A stretch of 11,351 nt of DNA, from positions 1 to 11,351 of the forward strand of contig QJWF01000195.1 in assembly GCA_003235435.1 (NCBI GenBank), given 5' to 3'. The DNA comes from Nitrosomonadales bacterium (GTDB taxonomy: Bacteria; Pseudomonadota; Gammaproteobacteria; Burkholderiales; Gallionellaceae). The position numbers were made by a program, and so were the translations under genes. Under the pieces are notes generated by a model. The model did no database searches. It saw only the letters and a program-made list of their open reading frames with translations, and was not told the DNA's origin. Positions 1 through 7,426 of this stretch are shown in pieces (within the stretch, counting starts at the first letter, position 1; the number at the start of each line of letters is the position of its first letter).

Positions 1-813
1 TTCGCGTGAAATGCCTTCGCCGTACAGGATGTCAAATATCGCTTCGCGGAACGGCGGGGCAACCTTGTTCTTGACCACCTTGACGCGGGTCTCATTGCCA
101 ATCACTTCATCGCCCTTCTTGATCGCGCCGATGCGGCGGATATCCAGACGCACCGACGCATAGAATTTGAGCGCATTGCCGCCGGTGGTGGTTTCCGGGT
201 TGCCGAACATCACCCCGATCTTCATGCGGATCTGGTTGATAAAGATCACCAGTGTGTTGGAACGTTTTATGTTGGCAGTCAGCTTGCGCAGCGCCTGCGA
301 CATCAGCCGTGCATGCAGGCCCATCTGTGGATCGCCCATATCGCCCTCGATTTCGGCCTTGGGTGTCAGCGCGGCCACCGAGTCGATCACCACCACGTCG
401 ACCGAAGCGGACCGCACCAGCATGTCTGCGATCTCCAGCGCCTGCTCGCCGTTGTCCGGTTGCGAGATCAGCAGATCCTCTACTTTCACGCCAAGTTTTT
501 GCGCATACTGCGGGTCGAGCGCATGTTCCGCGTCGATGAAAGCCGCAGTACCGCCCAGTTTCTGCATCTCCGCGATGACCTGCAAGGTCAGCGTGGTCTT
601 GCCGGAGGATTCCGGACCGTAGATTTCCACCACCCGGCCGCGCGGCAAACCGCCCACGCCCAGCGCGATGTCCAAACCCAGCGACCCTGTCGACACCACC
701 TGTACATCGCGCGCCACATCATGCTCGCCAAGACGCATGATCGAACCCTTGCCGAATTGTTTTTCGATCTGGTTCAGTGCCGCTGCAAGTGCCTTGTTTT
801 TGTTGTCGTCCAT
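1..813 (-). CDS. recA: RecA recombinase, partial (C-terminus beyond window edge)
   Basis: RecA is the cytoplasmic ATP-dependent strand-exchange protein. It coats single-stranded DNA, drives homologous recombination and triggers LexA self-cleavage in the SOS response. The 271 residues in the window begin [20 protein letters not shown]. They include the Walker A loop GPESSGKT (residues 66-73), the catalytic Glu96 in FIDAEHALD, the Walker B strand ending in Asp144 (VVVVDS), and the DNA-binding loop L2 after [10 protein letters not shown] (about 195-210). Family members are about 340-350 residues, so roughly the last 75 residues, including the C-terminal domain, lie outside. The reading frame stays open to base 1. 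The ATG at 811-813 is preceded by a strong AAAGGGG (820-826) six bases away, which fixes the start. The gene lies downstream of cinA, a common betaproteobacterial order, and has its own LexA-controlled promoter. Identification is certain. Confidence 0.99.
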   Translation of the reverse strand, partial: MDDNKNKALAAALNQIEKQFGKGSIMRLGEHDVARDVQVVSTGSLGLDIALGVGGLPRGRVVEIYGPESSGKTTLTLQVIAEMQKLGGTAAFIDAEHALDPQYAQKLGVKVEDLLISQPDNGEQALEIADMLVRSASVDVVVIDSVAALTPKAEIEGDMGDPQMGLHARLMSQALRKLTANIKRSNTLVIFINQIRMKIGVMFGNPETTTGGNALKFYASVRLDIRRIGAIKKGDEVIGNETRVKVVKNKVAPPFREAIFDILYGEGISRE

Positions 814-841
814 TTTTATCCCCTTTCAGTAATGATGCGAG

Positions 842-870
842 ATTGTGGCACATCATTCCGTATTTGTACA
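842..870 (-). promoter_or_regulatory. recA promoter candidate (-35 and -10)
   Basis: Read on the minus strand, a -35 element TGTACA (865-870) is followed after 17 bases by a -10 element CACAAT (842-847). Each matches four of six positions of the sigma-70 consensus. The -35 hexamer overlaps the end of the LexA operator by one base, the right position for repression by steric block. The recA start codon follows about 28 bases after the -10 box, so the leader would be short. The hexamers are imperfect and assigned by eye. Confidence 0.6.
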
Positions 871-883
871 GAACGTTCGTTCT
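870..883 (-). promoter_or_regulatory. LexA operator (noncanonical Nitrosomonadales type) of recA
   Basis: On the minus strand this is AGAACG-AA-CGTTCT, a perfect inverted repeat with 6-base arms and a 2-base centre. Its core GAACGAACGTTC is identical to the LexA-binding consensus reported for Sideroxydans lithotrophicus and Gallionella and predicted in Nitrosomonadales and Methylophilales. That motif resembles the Bacillus box rather than the usual beta/gammaproteobacterial CTGT-N8-ACAG. It touches the -35 hexamer of recA and starts 10 bases past the cinA stop codon. LexA binding is inferred from motif identity and position; no lexA gene is in the window to confirm it. Confidence 0.85.
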
Positions 884-893
884 CTGCTCGTTC

Positions 894-1388
894 TTATGCA
901 GTTTTAGTATATGTATTCAACAAGTTAATCACTCCCTGCAAGGCAACCCTCACAGCTTGTGCGCGAACTTCGGCACGGTTGCCGTCAAAGTGATGGCGTT
1001 GCGAGTGTGTTTCCCCGCTTTTGATTCCCCATGCGAACCAGACTGTGCCGACCGGCTTGTCCGGAGTACCCCCGTCAGGCCCGGCAATGCCGCTCACAGC
1101 CAATGCCACTTGTGCTGCGCTGTTTGCCAGAGATCCCTCAACCATTTCGCGCACCGTCGCCTCGGAGACTGCGCCATGTTGTTTCAGCGTCGAGTCGCTC
1201 ACCCGCAACATCTGCTGCTTGGCCAGATTCGAATACGTGACGAAGCCCCGTTCGAACCATGCCGAACTGCCTGCCACCTCGGTGATCGCTTGCGCCACAC
1301 CGCCGCCGGTGCATGATTCCGCGGTCGCAAGCATCAAGCCGTGTGATTTGAGCAGTGCCCCGACTTGTGCGGCGAGATCGTCCATCAT
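894..1388 (-). CDS. pncC: Nicotinamide-nucleotide amidohydrolase PncC (stand-alone CinA C-terminal domain)
   Basis: This family deamidates nicotinamide mononucleotide to nicotinate mononucleotide, recycling the NMN released by NAD-dependent DNA ligase. The older name is the CinA C-terminal domain (CinA for competence/damage-inducible). At 164 residues it is only this domain, without the N-terminal MoaB-like part of full CinA. Visible family motifs are TAESCTGGG (22-30), VTYSNLAK (about 50-57), GAVSEATVREM, and SGIAGPDGGTPDKPVGTVW. Two ATGs in a row (1386-1388 and 1383-1385) could start it, differing by one residue. The first lies one base after the metZ stop, so translation is probably coupled. 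The ribosome binding site inside the metZ tail (GAAG) is weak. Downstream, recA begins 80 bases after the TAA stop. The function is well supported at family level; a physiological link to recA is unproven. Confidence 0.93.
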   Translation of the reverse strand: MMDDLAAQVGALLKSHGLMLATAESCTGGGVAQAITEVAGSSAWFERGFVTYSNLAKQQMLRVSDSTLKQHGAVSEATVREMVEGSLANSAAQVALAVSGIAGPDGGTPDKPVGTVWFAWGIKSGETHSQRHHFDGNRAEVRAQAVRVALQGVINLLNTYTKTA

Positions 1389-1389
1389 G

Positions 1390-2577
1390 CTACTTCAGGC
1401 CATTAAGCAGATCGTTCTGGATATCCAACACCGCCTCCAGCCCCACCGCGATGCGGATCAATCCGTCCGTGATGCCCGCCGACGCGCGCGCCTCGGGTGT
1501 GATGCGCGCATGCGTGGTGCTGGCCGGATGGGTAATGGTGGTTTTGGTATCACCCAGATTCGCGGTGATCGACAGCAGTTTGGTATTGTCGATCACCCGC
1601 CAAGCTGCCTCCTTGCCGCCTTTAACCTCGAACGACACTATGCCGCCGCCGGATTTCTGCTGCTTCATCGCAAGTCCATGTTGCGGATGCGACAGCAGGC
1701 TGGGGTAGAACACGCGCGAGACATTCGGCTGCTTCTCCAGCCACTTTGCCAATTCCAGCGCATTCGCGCTGAGCGTCTCCATGCGCACCTTCAGCGTCTC
1801 AAGCCCCTTCAGGAACACCCAGGCATTGAATGCGCTCATCGTCGGGCCCGCAGTACGCAGGAAGCTATACACCGGCTCCAGCAATTGCCTGCTGCCCAGC
1901 ACTGCACCGCCGAGCACGCGCCCCTGTCCATCGATATACTTGGTCGCCGAATGGATCACGATGTCGGCACCCAATGCAAGGGGCCGTTGCAAGACAGGCG
2001 TGCAAAAACAGTTGTCCACCACCAGCAGCGCTCCGCATTTTTTTGACACTTCGGCTATCGCAGCGATATCGGAAATCTCCGTGAGCGGATTGGACGGCGT
2101 TTCCAGGAAGAATAACTTTGTGTTAGCACGAACTGCGTCTTTCCATTCCGCCGCATCAGTGGCTGAAACATATGTCGTCTCAACGCCGAATTTGCTGATG
2201 ATGTTATTGAACAGATTCACCGTCGCGCCGAACAGGCTCCGCGACGCGACGATGTGGTCGCCCGCCTTGAGCACGCCCATGCAAGTAGCAAGGATCGCCG
2301 ACATGCCGGATGCCGTGGCGATGCATTGTTCTGCACCTTCCATCGCGGCGAGCCGTTTCTCGAACATCGAGACGGTGGGATTGGTGAAACGCGAATAGAT
2401 GTTGCCCGGCTGCTCGCCGATGAAACGCGCGGCAGCCTGGGCGGCATTGTCGAACACGAAGCTCGATGTCAGGAACATTGCTTCGCTGTGTTCGCCGAAC
2501 TGGCTGCGCACCGTCCCGGCATGCACCGCCAGGGTCTCCGGCTGATAGTCAGTGACTTGGTCGGACTTGTTTGTCAT
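1390..2577 (-). CDS. metZ: O-succinylhomoserine sulfhydrylase MetZ
   Basis: MetZ is a PLP-dependent enzyme of the Cys/Met metabolism family. It makes homocysteine directly from O-succinylhomoserine and sulfide in methionine synthesis. The 395-residue chain is the normal length. It shows the phosphate-binding YSRFTNPT (61-68), the active-site entrance region ETPSNPLTE (159-167), Asp188 in VVDNCF that contacts the PLP ring, and the Schiff-base lysine Lys213 in HSATKYIDGQGRVLGG. The start ATG at 2575-2577 follows AGGGG (2583-2587) at five bases. The gene has its own leader with a SAM-II riboswitch and terminator, which fits a methionine-pathway enzyme shut down by SAM. Its stop lies one base from cinA. 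Close paralogues MetB, MetC and MetY share the fold; MetZ is preferred from overall sequence, the betaproteobacterial purF-metZ context and the SAM riboswitch. Confidence 0.93.
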   Translation of the reverse strand: MTNKSDQVTDYQPETLAVHAGTVRSQFGEHSEAMFLTSSFVFDNAAQAAARFIGEQPGNIYSRFTNPTVSMFEKRLAAMEGAEQCIATASGMSAILATCMGVLKAGDHIVASRSLFGATVNLFNNIISKFGVETTYVSATDAAEWKDAVRANTKLFFLETPSNPLTEISDIAAIAEVSKKCGALLVVDNCFCTPVLQRPLALGADIVIHSATKYIDGQGRVLGGAVLGSRQLLEPVYSFLRTAGPTMSAFNAWVFLKGLETLKVRMETLSANALELAKWLEKQPNVSRVFYPSLLSHPQHGLAMKQQKSGGGIVSFEVKGGKEAAWRVIDNTKLLSITANLGDTKTTITHPASTTHARITPEARASAGITDGLIRIAVGLEAVLDIQNDLLNGLK

Positions 2578-2597
2578 GATGACCCCTAACCCAAAAG

Positions 2598-2632
2598 AAA
2601 AAACCCGGATAGCTTGGCGCTAAACCGGGTTT
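2598..2632 (-). terminator. Intrinsic terminator in the metZ leader (attenuator)
   Basis: On the minus strand the arm AAACCCGG (2632-2625) pairs with CCGGGTTT (2608-2601). An inner TAGC/GCTA stem (2622-2619 with 2613-2610) closes a five-base loop, and a run of T follows at 2603-2598. This is a strong rho-independent hairpin placed directly after the SAM-II aptamer and before the metZ ribosome binding site. It would also stop transcripts reading through from purF. Its upper stem bases TTTAGC (2624-2619) can alternatively pair with GCTAAA of the aptamer (2645-2640), which would destroy the terminator. Confidence 0.9.
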
Positions 2633-2688
2633 CCCACGCTTTAGCTGTATTTGTTATGCGCCCGCAAGCTGATCCTCAAATCGGCGCA
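2633..2688 (-). promoter_or_regulatory. SAM-II riboswitch aptamer (metA motif) upstream of metZ
   Basis: Read on the minus strand, the segment shows the SAM-II layout. A six-base-pair P1 helix forms between TGCGCC (2688-2683) and GGCGCA (2662-2657). Inside it are the conserved GATTTGA (2682-2676) and CTTGC. Downstream are the A-rich stretch ATAACAAAT and the core AGCTAAA, ending in GGG. These elements line up in order with the known metX-type SAM-II pseudoknot, which binds S-adenosylmethionine. Position directly before a methionine synthesis gene agrees. The identification is by eye against the remembered consensus; the exact P2 pseudoknot pairing was not resolved by hand. A SAM-II covariance-model hit would confirm it. 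Confidence 0.87.
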
Positions 2689-2694
2689 GAATGT

Positions 2695-2724
2695 AAACTA
2701 GCACCCGTTGCATAGTATTGTCAA
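2695..2724 (-). promoter_or_regulatory. metZ promoter candidate
   Basis: On the minus strand a perfect -35 hexamer TTGACA (2724-2719) is followed after 18 bases by TAGTTT (2700-2695). The latter keeps the T, A and final T of the -10 consensus but is otherwise weak. Transcription would begin at about 2688, right at the first base of the riboswitch P1 helix. The -35 begins one base after the purF stop codon. The perfect -35 and the fit to the riboswitch 5' end support it; the weak -10 lowers confidence. Confidence 0.65.
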
Positions 2725-2725
2725 A

Positions 2726-4246
2726 TCATTCTCCGACTTCCGCAAGGTCAAGCGCCATCTGGTTGGCGGCATCGGTCTGCAGTGCCTTGCCTTGGCTGCG
2801 CCGCGCTTCAAGCTCATTCAAGTACGCGGCAGTGACGTCTCCGGAGATATAGCGGCCATCGAAACATGACGCGTCGAAGCTGGTAATGCGCGGATTGGCC
2901 TTTGTCACGGCAGCCTTCAGATCGTCGAGATCCTGATAGATAATACGGTCCGCGCCGATCTCGCGGCAAATCTCCTCATCGCTGCGCCCCGTGGCGATCA
3001 ACTCCTGCGGACTGGGCATGTCAATGCCGTACACATTCGGGAAACGCACCGGAGGTGCCGCAGAAGCGAAATAGACCTTGCGCGCACCCGAGTCGCGGGC
3101 CATCTGCACGATCTCGCGGCTGGTGGTGCCGCGCACGATCGAATCATCCACCAGCAACACGTTCTTGCCCTTGAATTCGACGCCAATGGCATTCAACTTC
3201 TGACGGACCGATTTTTTTCGCATCGCCTGACCCGGCATGATAAAGGTCCGGCCGATGTAACGGTTCTTCACGAATCCTTCGCGGAACGGGATGTTGAGCC
3301 GATTGGCCAATTGAAGTGCGCTTGGCCGGCTCGAATCGGGTATCGGGATAACCACATCGACATCGATCTCGCTCCAGGTCCGCTTGATCTTGTCGGCAAG
3401 ATATTCGCCCATGTACAGGCGCGTTTCATAGACAGAAACTCCGTCGATCACCGAATCCGGACGAGCCAGGTAGACATACTCGAATATGCATGGATTCAGG
3501 CTGGTCTGGTTACTGCATTGCTGGCTGTGCAATTTTCCGCTGAAATCCACGAATACCGCTTCCCCGGGGGCGATGTCGCGCAAAAACTTGAATCCCAGCG
3601 TATCAAGGGCCACGCTTTCCGATGCGACCAGATATTCTTTGCATTGTGCCGTTTCGTTCACACCTATCACCAGCGGCCGGATACCGAAAACATCACGGAA
3701 TGCCAGCAGACCGTATCCGGCAATTATCGCCACTACGGCATAAGCTCCATGACAGCGCTGATGAACGCCGGAAACGGCCGCAAAGATCGTTTTAGGATCG
3801 AGGCGGTACTGCCTGGACTTGACCTGTAATTCGTGGGCAAGGACATTGAGCAACACCTCTGAATCGGAATTGGTGTTGACATGGCGCAAGTCTTCCACAA
3901 ACAGCTGCTCCTTTAGTTCATCAGCGTTGGTGAGGTTGCCGTTGTGACCGAGCGCGATGCCGAACGGTGAATTCACATAGAACGGTTGCGCCTCGTTATG
4001 ATCTGCCGCAGAACCGGCCGTGGGGTAACGAACATGAGCGATCCCGGCGTTGCCCATCAACGCGCGCATGTTGCGGGTGCGAAACACATCACGCACCAGT
4101 CCGTTGTCCTTGTGCAAATGGAAAGTATGGCCATCCAGCGTGGCTATGCCGGCAGCATCCTGGCCGCGATGCTGCAAGACTTGCAAACCGTCATACAACA
4201 ACTGGTTGACCGGTGCTTGCGAGATGACTCCGAGAATGCCGCACAT
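2726..4246 (-). CDS. purF: Amidophosphoribosyltransferase PurF
   Basis: PurF catalyses the first committed step of purine synthesis, making 5-phosphoribosylamine from PRPP and glutamine in the cytoplasm. The 506 residues match the E. coli length. The sequence starts MCGILGV, so after Met removal Cys2 is the N-terminal nucleophile of the class II glutamine amidotransferase domain. Further glutaminase motifs are [18 protein letters not shown] and GHNGNL. The C-terminal phosphoribosyltransferase half carries IPIPDSSRP and the PRPP-binding loop [15 protein letters not shown]. There is no cleaved propeptide, so it is the E. coli-like type and not the iron-sulfur Bacillus type. The ATG at 4244-4246 is chosen because Cys must follow it and GGGA lies six bases upstream; an in-frame TTG four codons earlier is ignored. 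It follows cvpA after 37 bases, as in E. coli. Confidence 0.98.
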   Translation of the reverse strand: MCGILGVISQAPVNQLLYDGLQVLQHRGQDAAGIATLDGHTFHLHKDNGLVRDVFRTRNMRALMGNAGIAHVRYPTAGSAADHNEAQPFYVNSPFGIALGHNGNLTNADELKEQLFVEDLRHVNTNSDSEVLLNVLAHELQVKSRQYRLDPKTIFAAVSGVHQRCHGAYAVVAIIAGYGLLAFRDVFGIRPLVIGVNETAQCKEYLVASESVALDTLGFKFLRDIAPGEAVFVDFSGKLHSQQCSNQTSLNPCIFEYVYLARPDSVIDGVSVYETRLYMGEYLADKIKRTWSEIDVDVVIPIPDSSRPSALQLANRLNIPFREGFVKNRYIGRTFIMPGQAMRKKSVRQKLNAIGVEFKGKNVLLVDDSIVRGTTSREIVQMARDSGARKVYFASAAPPVRFPNVYGIDMPSPQELIATGRSDEEICREIGADRIIYQDLDDLKAAVTKANPRITSFDASCFDGRYISGDVTAAYLNELEARRSQGKALQTDAANQMALDLAEVGE

Positions 4247-4283
4247 GTTATTTCCCAAATTGTTACTTTTTAGTTGCAGAAAA

Positions 4284-4778
4284 CTACTTTCGTGCCCGGT
4301 ATTGAATGCGCTGCGCGATGTTATCCGGCAACCATGTCTTCGTCAGCAAGGCGACATCCTCGGCACCCCTGCTCAACTGTGCATCGCGCCAAAAAGGCCG
4401 TTCCGGCACATCCGTCATCCCTGCCAACCACACCACGACAAGCACTACCATTAAGCCACGAAAAACCCCGAACAATCCACCCAGCATCCTGTCGAGCTTG
4501 CCAAGTCCGATCGCTCTGAGCAGTTTGGTGAATCCCCATACCAGCATGCTCCATACGATCATCACCCCGATAAACACCAAGGCATATGATCCGGTGGTGC
4601 GCAGCATCTCGTGCTGTATCGGTATATGCCTGGCCAGACCTTCTGCATACATATTGCTCAGCATAAATGCAAGCGGCCAGCCCAACAATGAAAGAATTTC
4701 ATAAAACAAACCGCGCCACAGACCAAACAATAGAGAAACCAGCAATATTGCAATTACTGCAAAGTCAAATCCGGTCAT
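4284..4778 (-). CDS. cvpA: CvpA family inner-membrane protein
   Basis: CvpA proteins are small integral inner-membrane proteins, named for a role in colicin V production in E. coli; their molecular activity is not settled. The 164-residue sequence starts [20 protein letters not shown]. It shows the usual pattern of four hydrophobic segments: about 6-22, 29-44, 64-84 and, after [20 protein letters not shown], about 100-120. The conserved GxxRGxxYE-like region ([13 protein letters not shown]) after the first segment and the LDRxxGGLFGxxRG motif are typical. The ATG at 4776-4778 has GAG six bases upstream. It sits between dedD and purF, its standard position in beta- and gammaproteobacteria, and is expected to be co-transcribed with them. 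Confidence 0.95.
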   Translation of the reverse strand: MTGFDFAVIAILLVSLLFGLWRGLFYEILSLLGWPLAFMLSNMYAEGLARHIPIQHEMLRTTGSYALVFIGVMIVWSMLVWGFTKLLRAIGLGKLDRMLGGLFGVFRGLMVVLVVVWLAGMTDVPERPFWRDAQLSRGAEDVALLTKTWLPDNIAQRIQYRARK

Positions 4779-4813
4779 TGATGACTCGAAAATGGACTAG
4801 CTAGTGACTTCAT

Positions 4814-5386
4814 CTACGAACCCTTGGCATTCAAGACTACCGGATGCAACCCGTGCTTTTCCAGCATTAGGCGTACTTTCTCTGCTTTTTCACGATCAGG
4901 ATACGGGCCAACCCTCACCCGTACCATGCCACCGGCCTTTTCGGTATAGGCTTTGAAGCCCCATTTCTTCAGCTTGTCCAGTTCCTGCTTAGCTGTGTCG
5001 GCATTCGAATACGCACCGACTTGGGCGACAAAGCCTTCTGCAACTGCCGCCGGTTTTTCGCTGCTTTTTGCCTTTGCTTGCTGGCTTAAGTCAGGCTGTT
5101 CCTTGACCGCTGGTGCCTCGGCGGTCTTTTCAGCTGAAACTTCCGGGGTTACGCGCGACGGCGAATCCGCCATCGCATCAGGTGCCGTTTTTTTTGGGGC
5201 AAACTCGCCAACTTCGTCAGCTGCCGGAATGTGCAAATCGATGTCGTGTCCGGTCGGTTTGGGTTCGCTGTCCAGCACCATTGGCAGTATCACCACAATC
5301 GCCAGCGTGAGCGCAAAAGCACCGATCAGGCGTCGGCGTGCCTTGCGCCTGAGATTCTGCTCATCATCTGAAAGCTGTTTTGCCAT
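4814..5386 (-). CDS. dedD: DedD-like SPOR-domain membrane protein
   Basis: SPOR proteins bind denuded glycan strands of septal peptidoglycan; DedD of E. coli is a non-essential division protein. This one has a basic cytoplasmic N-terminus (NLRRKARRRL, 11-20), one membrane segment at about 20-38, and a long Ala/Lys/Glu/Pro-rich periplasmic linker (about 40-116). A C-terminal SPOR domain follows (about 118-186, from FVAQVGAYSN to VRVRVGPYPDREKAEKV). The 190 residues are normal for the family. The start at 5384-5386 (MAKQLSDDEQ) is preferred over an ATG four codons upstream (5396-5398), because GAGG directly abuts the upstream ATG and could not serve it. With the downstream start the spacing is long (12 bases), so the choice is not certain. 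It lies between folC and cvpA, the canonical order. Confidence 0.92.
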   Translation of the reverse strand: MAKQLSDDEQNLRRKARRRLIGAFALTLAIVVILPMVLDSEPKPTGHDIDLHIPAADEVGEFAPKKTAPDAMADSPSRVTPEVSAEKTAEAPAVKEQPDLSQQAKAKSSEKPAAVAEGFVAQVGAYSNADTAKQELDKLKKWGFKAYTEKAGGMVRVRVGPYPDREKAEKVRLMLEKHGLHPVVLNAKGS

Positions 5387-5471
5387 TTTCTTGCGCATCC
5401 TCTATTTTCAACCGGATCAGCGCTTCCACGTGAAACGGCGTTTACCTAAGTTACGGATAAACTCCCGTCTT

Positions 5472-6740
5472 CTACGCCACTTTCAGTTCTGCCGCGACCA
5501 TTGCTTCCGCCACTGTATAGAACGATCCGAAGACGAGAATTCTATCATTTTCGCCAGCCGCGTTATAGGCATAGCTCAACGCAGTTGCGATATTGTTAAA
5601 GGTACTGATTTCACCCCGCACCCGGCAATTTTCCAGCTTTTGCTCAATCTCTTTGGCACTGGCCCCGCGGGCTGATTCTATACCCGCTACCAGCCAGTGA
5701 TCGATGTGTGCATCCAAGGCCGCTGCGACCCCGGCAATATCCTTGTCCCTGAGCATCGCGAATACGGCGTAAGTATTCCGGCACGAAGGCAGACTGGAGA
5801 GATTCTGAGCAAGCGAGCGCGCAGCATGAGGGTTGTGCGCTACATCGAGTATCAATAAAGGATTTCCCGGCACGAACTGGAAGCGACCTGCCAATTGCAC
5901 CTCTACTAGGCCGCGCCGCACCGCTTCCATGCTGACCGGCAAACTGACTTTCAGCGCATCCAGTACAGCAAGTGCAGCGCTGGCATTGTGCAACTGAAAC
6001 GCGCCGCGCAATGCAGGGTAAGGCAATGCACTGCGCGAGCCCGCCTTGCTTTGATAGTCCCACTGTCCCTGATGAGGGGTGAAATCGAACTCGCTGCCGA
6101 TGCACCATAGTTGCGCGCCAACCTGCTGCGCATGATCGCGTATCGCATGAGGCACATCAGAATCCGCACAGATCGCCACTTTTTCACTGCGAATGATCCC
6201 CGCCTTCTCGAATGCGATCTTTTCGCGCGTATCGCCCAGATAATCGATATGGTCTATATCCACACTTGTTATCACCGCGCAATCGCTGTCGAAAGCATTC
6301 ACCGCATCCAGCCTGCCGCCAAGGCCGACTTCGAGTACCGCGACATCCACCTTGCTTTCGATGAAACACTTCATGGCTGCCAGCGTGCCGAATTCGAAAT
6401 AGGTTAGCGCGGTTTCGCCGCGAACTTTTTCGATTCCCTCAAACGAAGCGCAAAGTTCGGCATCACCAGATTGCCGCTTGTTTATACGAACTCTTTCGTT
6501 ATAGTGCAACAGATGCGGCGAGGTGTAGCAGCCCACCCGGTAGCCGGCGGCATGGAACACGGATTCCAGCAATGCGCAAACCGAACCTTTTCCGTTGGTG
6601 CCTCCAACCACGACAACAGGGAATCCAGGATCGAGATTCAGCCGCTTCTTGATTTGGGCAATGCGCTCCAGACCTAGCGCGATGGATTTGGGGTGCAGTG
6701 ATTCTAGGTGAGTCAGCCAGCCTGCAAGAGTTTGTGGCAT
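5472..6740 (-). CDS. folC: Bifunctional dihydrofolate synthase / folylpolyglutamate synthase FolC
   Basis: FolC adds glutamate to dihydropteroate and then further glutamates to folates, in an ATP-dependent Mur-ligase-like reaction in the cytoplasm. The 422-residue protein carries the P-loop GTNGKGS (47-53), the YTSPHL motif (72-77), FEFGTLAA, the LEVGLGGRLDA segment (136-146) and DHIDYLGDT (163-171) with EKAGI. The C-terminal domain contains LDVAHNPHAAR and ends with VFGSFYTVAEAM. The ATG at 6738-6740 is chosen; an in-frame TTG two codons earlier is possible. No strong ribosome binding site is seen, which is unusual beside the clear ones of recA, metZ, purF and accD. It heads the folC-dedD-cvpA-purF run but is separated from accD by two inserted genes. 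Confidence 0.97.
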   Translation of the reverse strand: MPQTLAGWLTHLESLHPKSIALGLERIAQIKKRLNLDPGFPVVVVGGTNGKGSVCALLESVFHAAGYRVGCYTSPHLLHYNERVRINKRQSGDAELCASFEGIEKVRGETALTYFEFGTLAAMKCFIESKVDVAVLEVGLGGRLDAVNAFDSDCAVITSVDIDHIDYLGDTREKIAFEKAGIIRSEKVAICADSDVPHAIRDHAQQVGAQLWCIGSEFDFTPHQGQWDYQSKAGSRSALPYPALRGAFQLHNASAALAVLDALKVSLPVSMEAVRRGLVEVQLAGRFQFVPGNPLLILDVAHNPHAARSLAQNLSSLPSCRNTYAVFAMLRDKDIAGVAAALDAHIDHWLVAGIESARGASAKEIEQKLENCRVRGEISTFNNIATALSYAYNAAGENDRILVFGSFYTVAEAMVAAELKVA

Positions 6741-6829
6741 GTTCAACCGGTTAGAGTTAGCTGGTCAGTACTGATTCATGAAGAACATCGATCTTGCCCG
6801 CTCGATGCATATTGCGGAAATAGACGCGA

Positions 6830-7339
6830 TTATTCTATATCCTTGCTTTCCAGACAAAAACCTTTGGAATCCTTCACCATTGGAACGAACGGCCCGCATA
6901 TATGAGCGGTTTTCTCCAGATACTGCTGTCGTGCACTTACAGGCTCGCCATCCTCGATAGTCAGCTCTGTGTAAGTGCGACAAGACGGCGATAACAGAGG
7001 AATGGGTATGATCGCCCAAATGGTGCGCCCGCACCACCTTTTCTTGTCGTTATAAATTCTCGTTTCCTTGACTACCGGTTCCTTCTTCCTGTCCTTCTGG
7101 CCGATAGGTATCGTCGCCAAAGGCAACGCCCTTTCATCGTTGATGAATTTCTCACTCTCAAGCCTCTTGGCCTTTTCGTTTTTCCATAGCTGCCGATCAT
7201 TCTCTGGAACCACAAGCAACGCCAGCGTCATGTCCTTATCGACAAGGGCCGAAGAACTTGATTGGTAATAACCGACACATCCCGATAAATTGATAATCGC
7301 CAAACCAAGCAACATTGTTTTTATCAAGCCATACACCAT
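6830..7339 (-). CDS. Putative lipoprotein of unknown function
   Basis: I do not recognise this family. The 169-residue product starts MVYGLIKTMLLGLAIINLSG with Cys21 next. That is a short basic/hydrophobic signal ending in the lipobox LSGC, so lipid attachment at Cys21 and export across the inner membrane are expected. The mature part is polar and Lys/Glu-rich (about 46-100). A more hydrophobic patch with CGRTIWAIIPIPLLSPSC follows (103-120), then a TELTIEDGEPV stretch. Four cysteines after the lipid anchor (103, 120, 148, 162) could form two periplasmic disulfides. The ATG at 7337-7339 has GGAG eight bases upstream; a TTG further upstream would spoil the signal peptide. Base composition is about 49% GC by hand count. 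It lies between the methyltransferase and folC, away from any known partner. Coding status is supported by the signal peptide, ribosome site and intact frame. Confidence 0.78.
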   Translation of the reverse strand: MVYGLIKTMLLGLAIINLSGCVGYYQSSSSALVDKDMTLALLVVPENDRQLWKNEKAKRLESEKFINDERALPLATIPIGQKDRKKEPVVKETRIYNDKKRWCGRTIWAIIPIPLLSPSCRTYTELTIEDGEPVSARQQYLEKTAHICGPFVPMVKDSKGFCLESKDIE

Positions 7340-7426
7340 ATTTTCGTCTCCAAATTTCCGCTGTTTCGTCCAATCCGTCAAAAGTGCATACGACTGCTAC
7401 AGAAGTCCACGTACCCAGTTTCCAGC

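Noticed and set aside
856..871. Candidate canonical LexA box (CTGTACAAATACGG on the minus strand)
   Set aside because: Only one half-site (CTGTA) matches; the other half lacks ACAG. The adjacent perfect palindrome is a far better operator.
879..893. Direct repeat GTTC-N7-GTTC, as in the alphaproteobacterial LexA box
   Set aside because: It overlaps the perfect GAACG-aa-CGTTC palindrome, which explains the signal better in a betaproteobacterium. The second half falls next to the cinA stop and is likely coincidental.
1021..2046. A 341-codon open frame on the plus strand opposite metZ and the start of cinA
   Set aside because: It is antisense to well-recognised genes, has an Arg/His/Gln-rich unstructured composition typical of a shadow frame, and resembles no family. 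High GC content makes such frames common here.
5425..5447. Small inverted repeat (AAACG/CGTTT) in the folC-dedD gap, considered as a terminator
   Set aside because: The stem is short, with one central base, and no T-run follows on either strand. The folC-dedD genes are expected to be co-transcribed.
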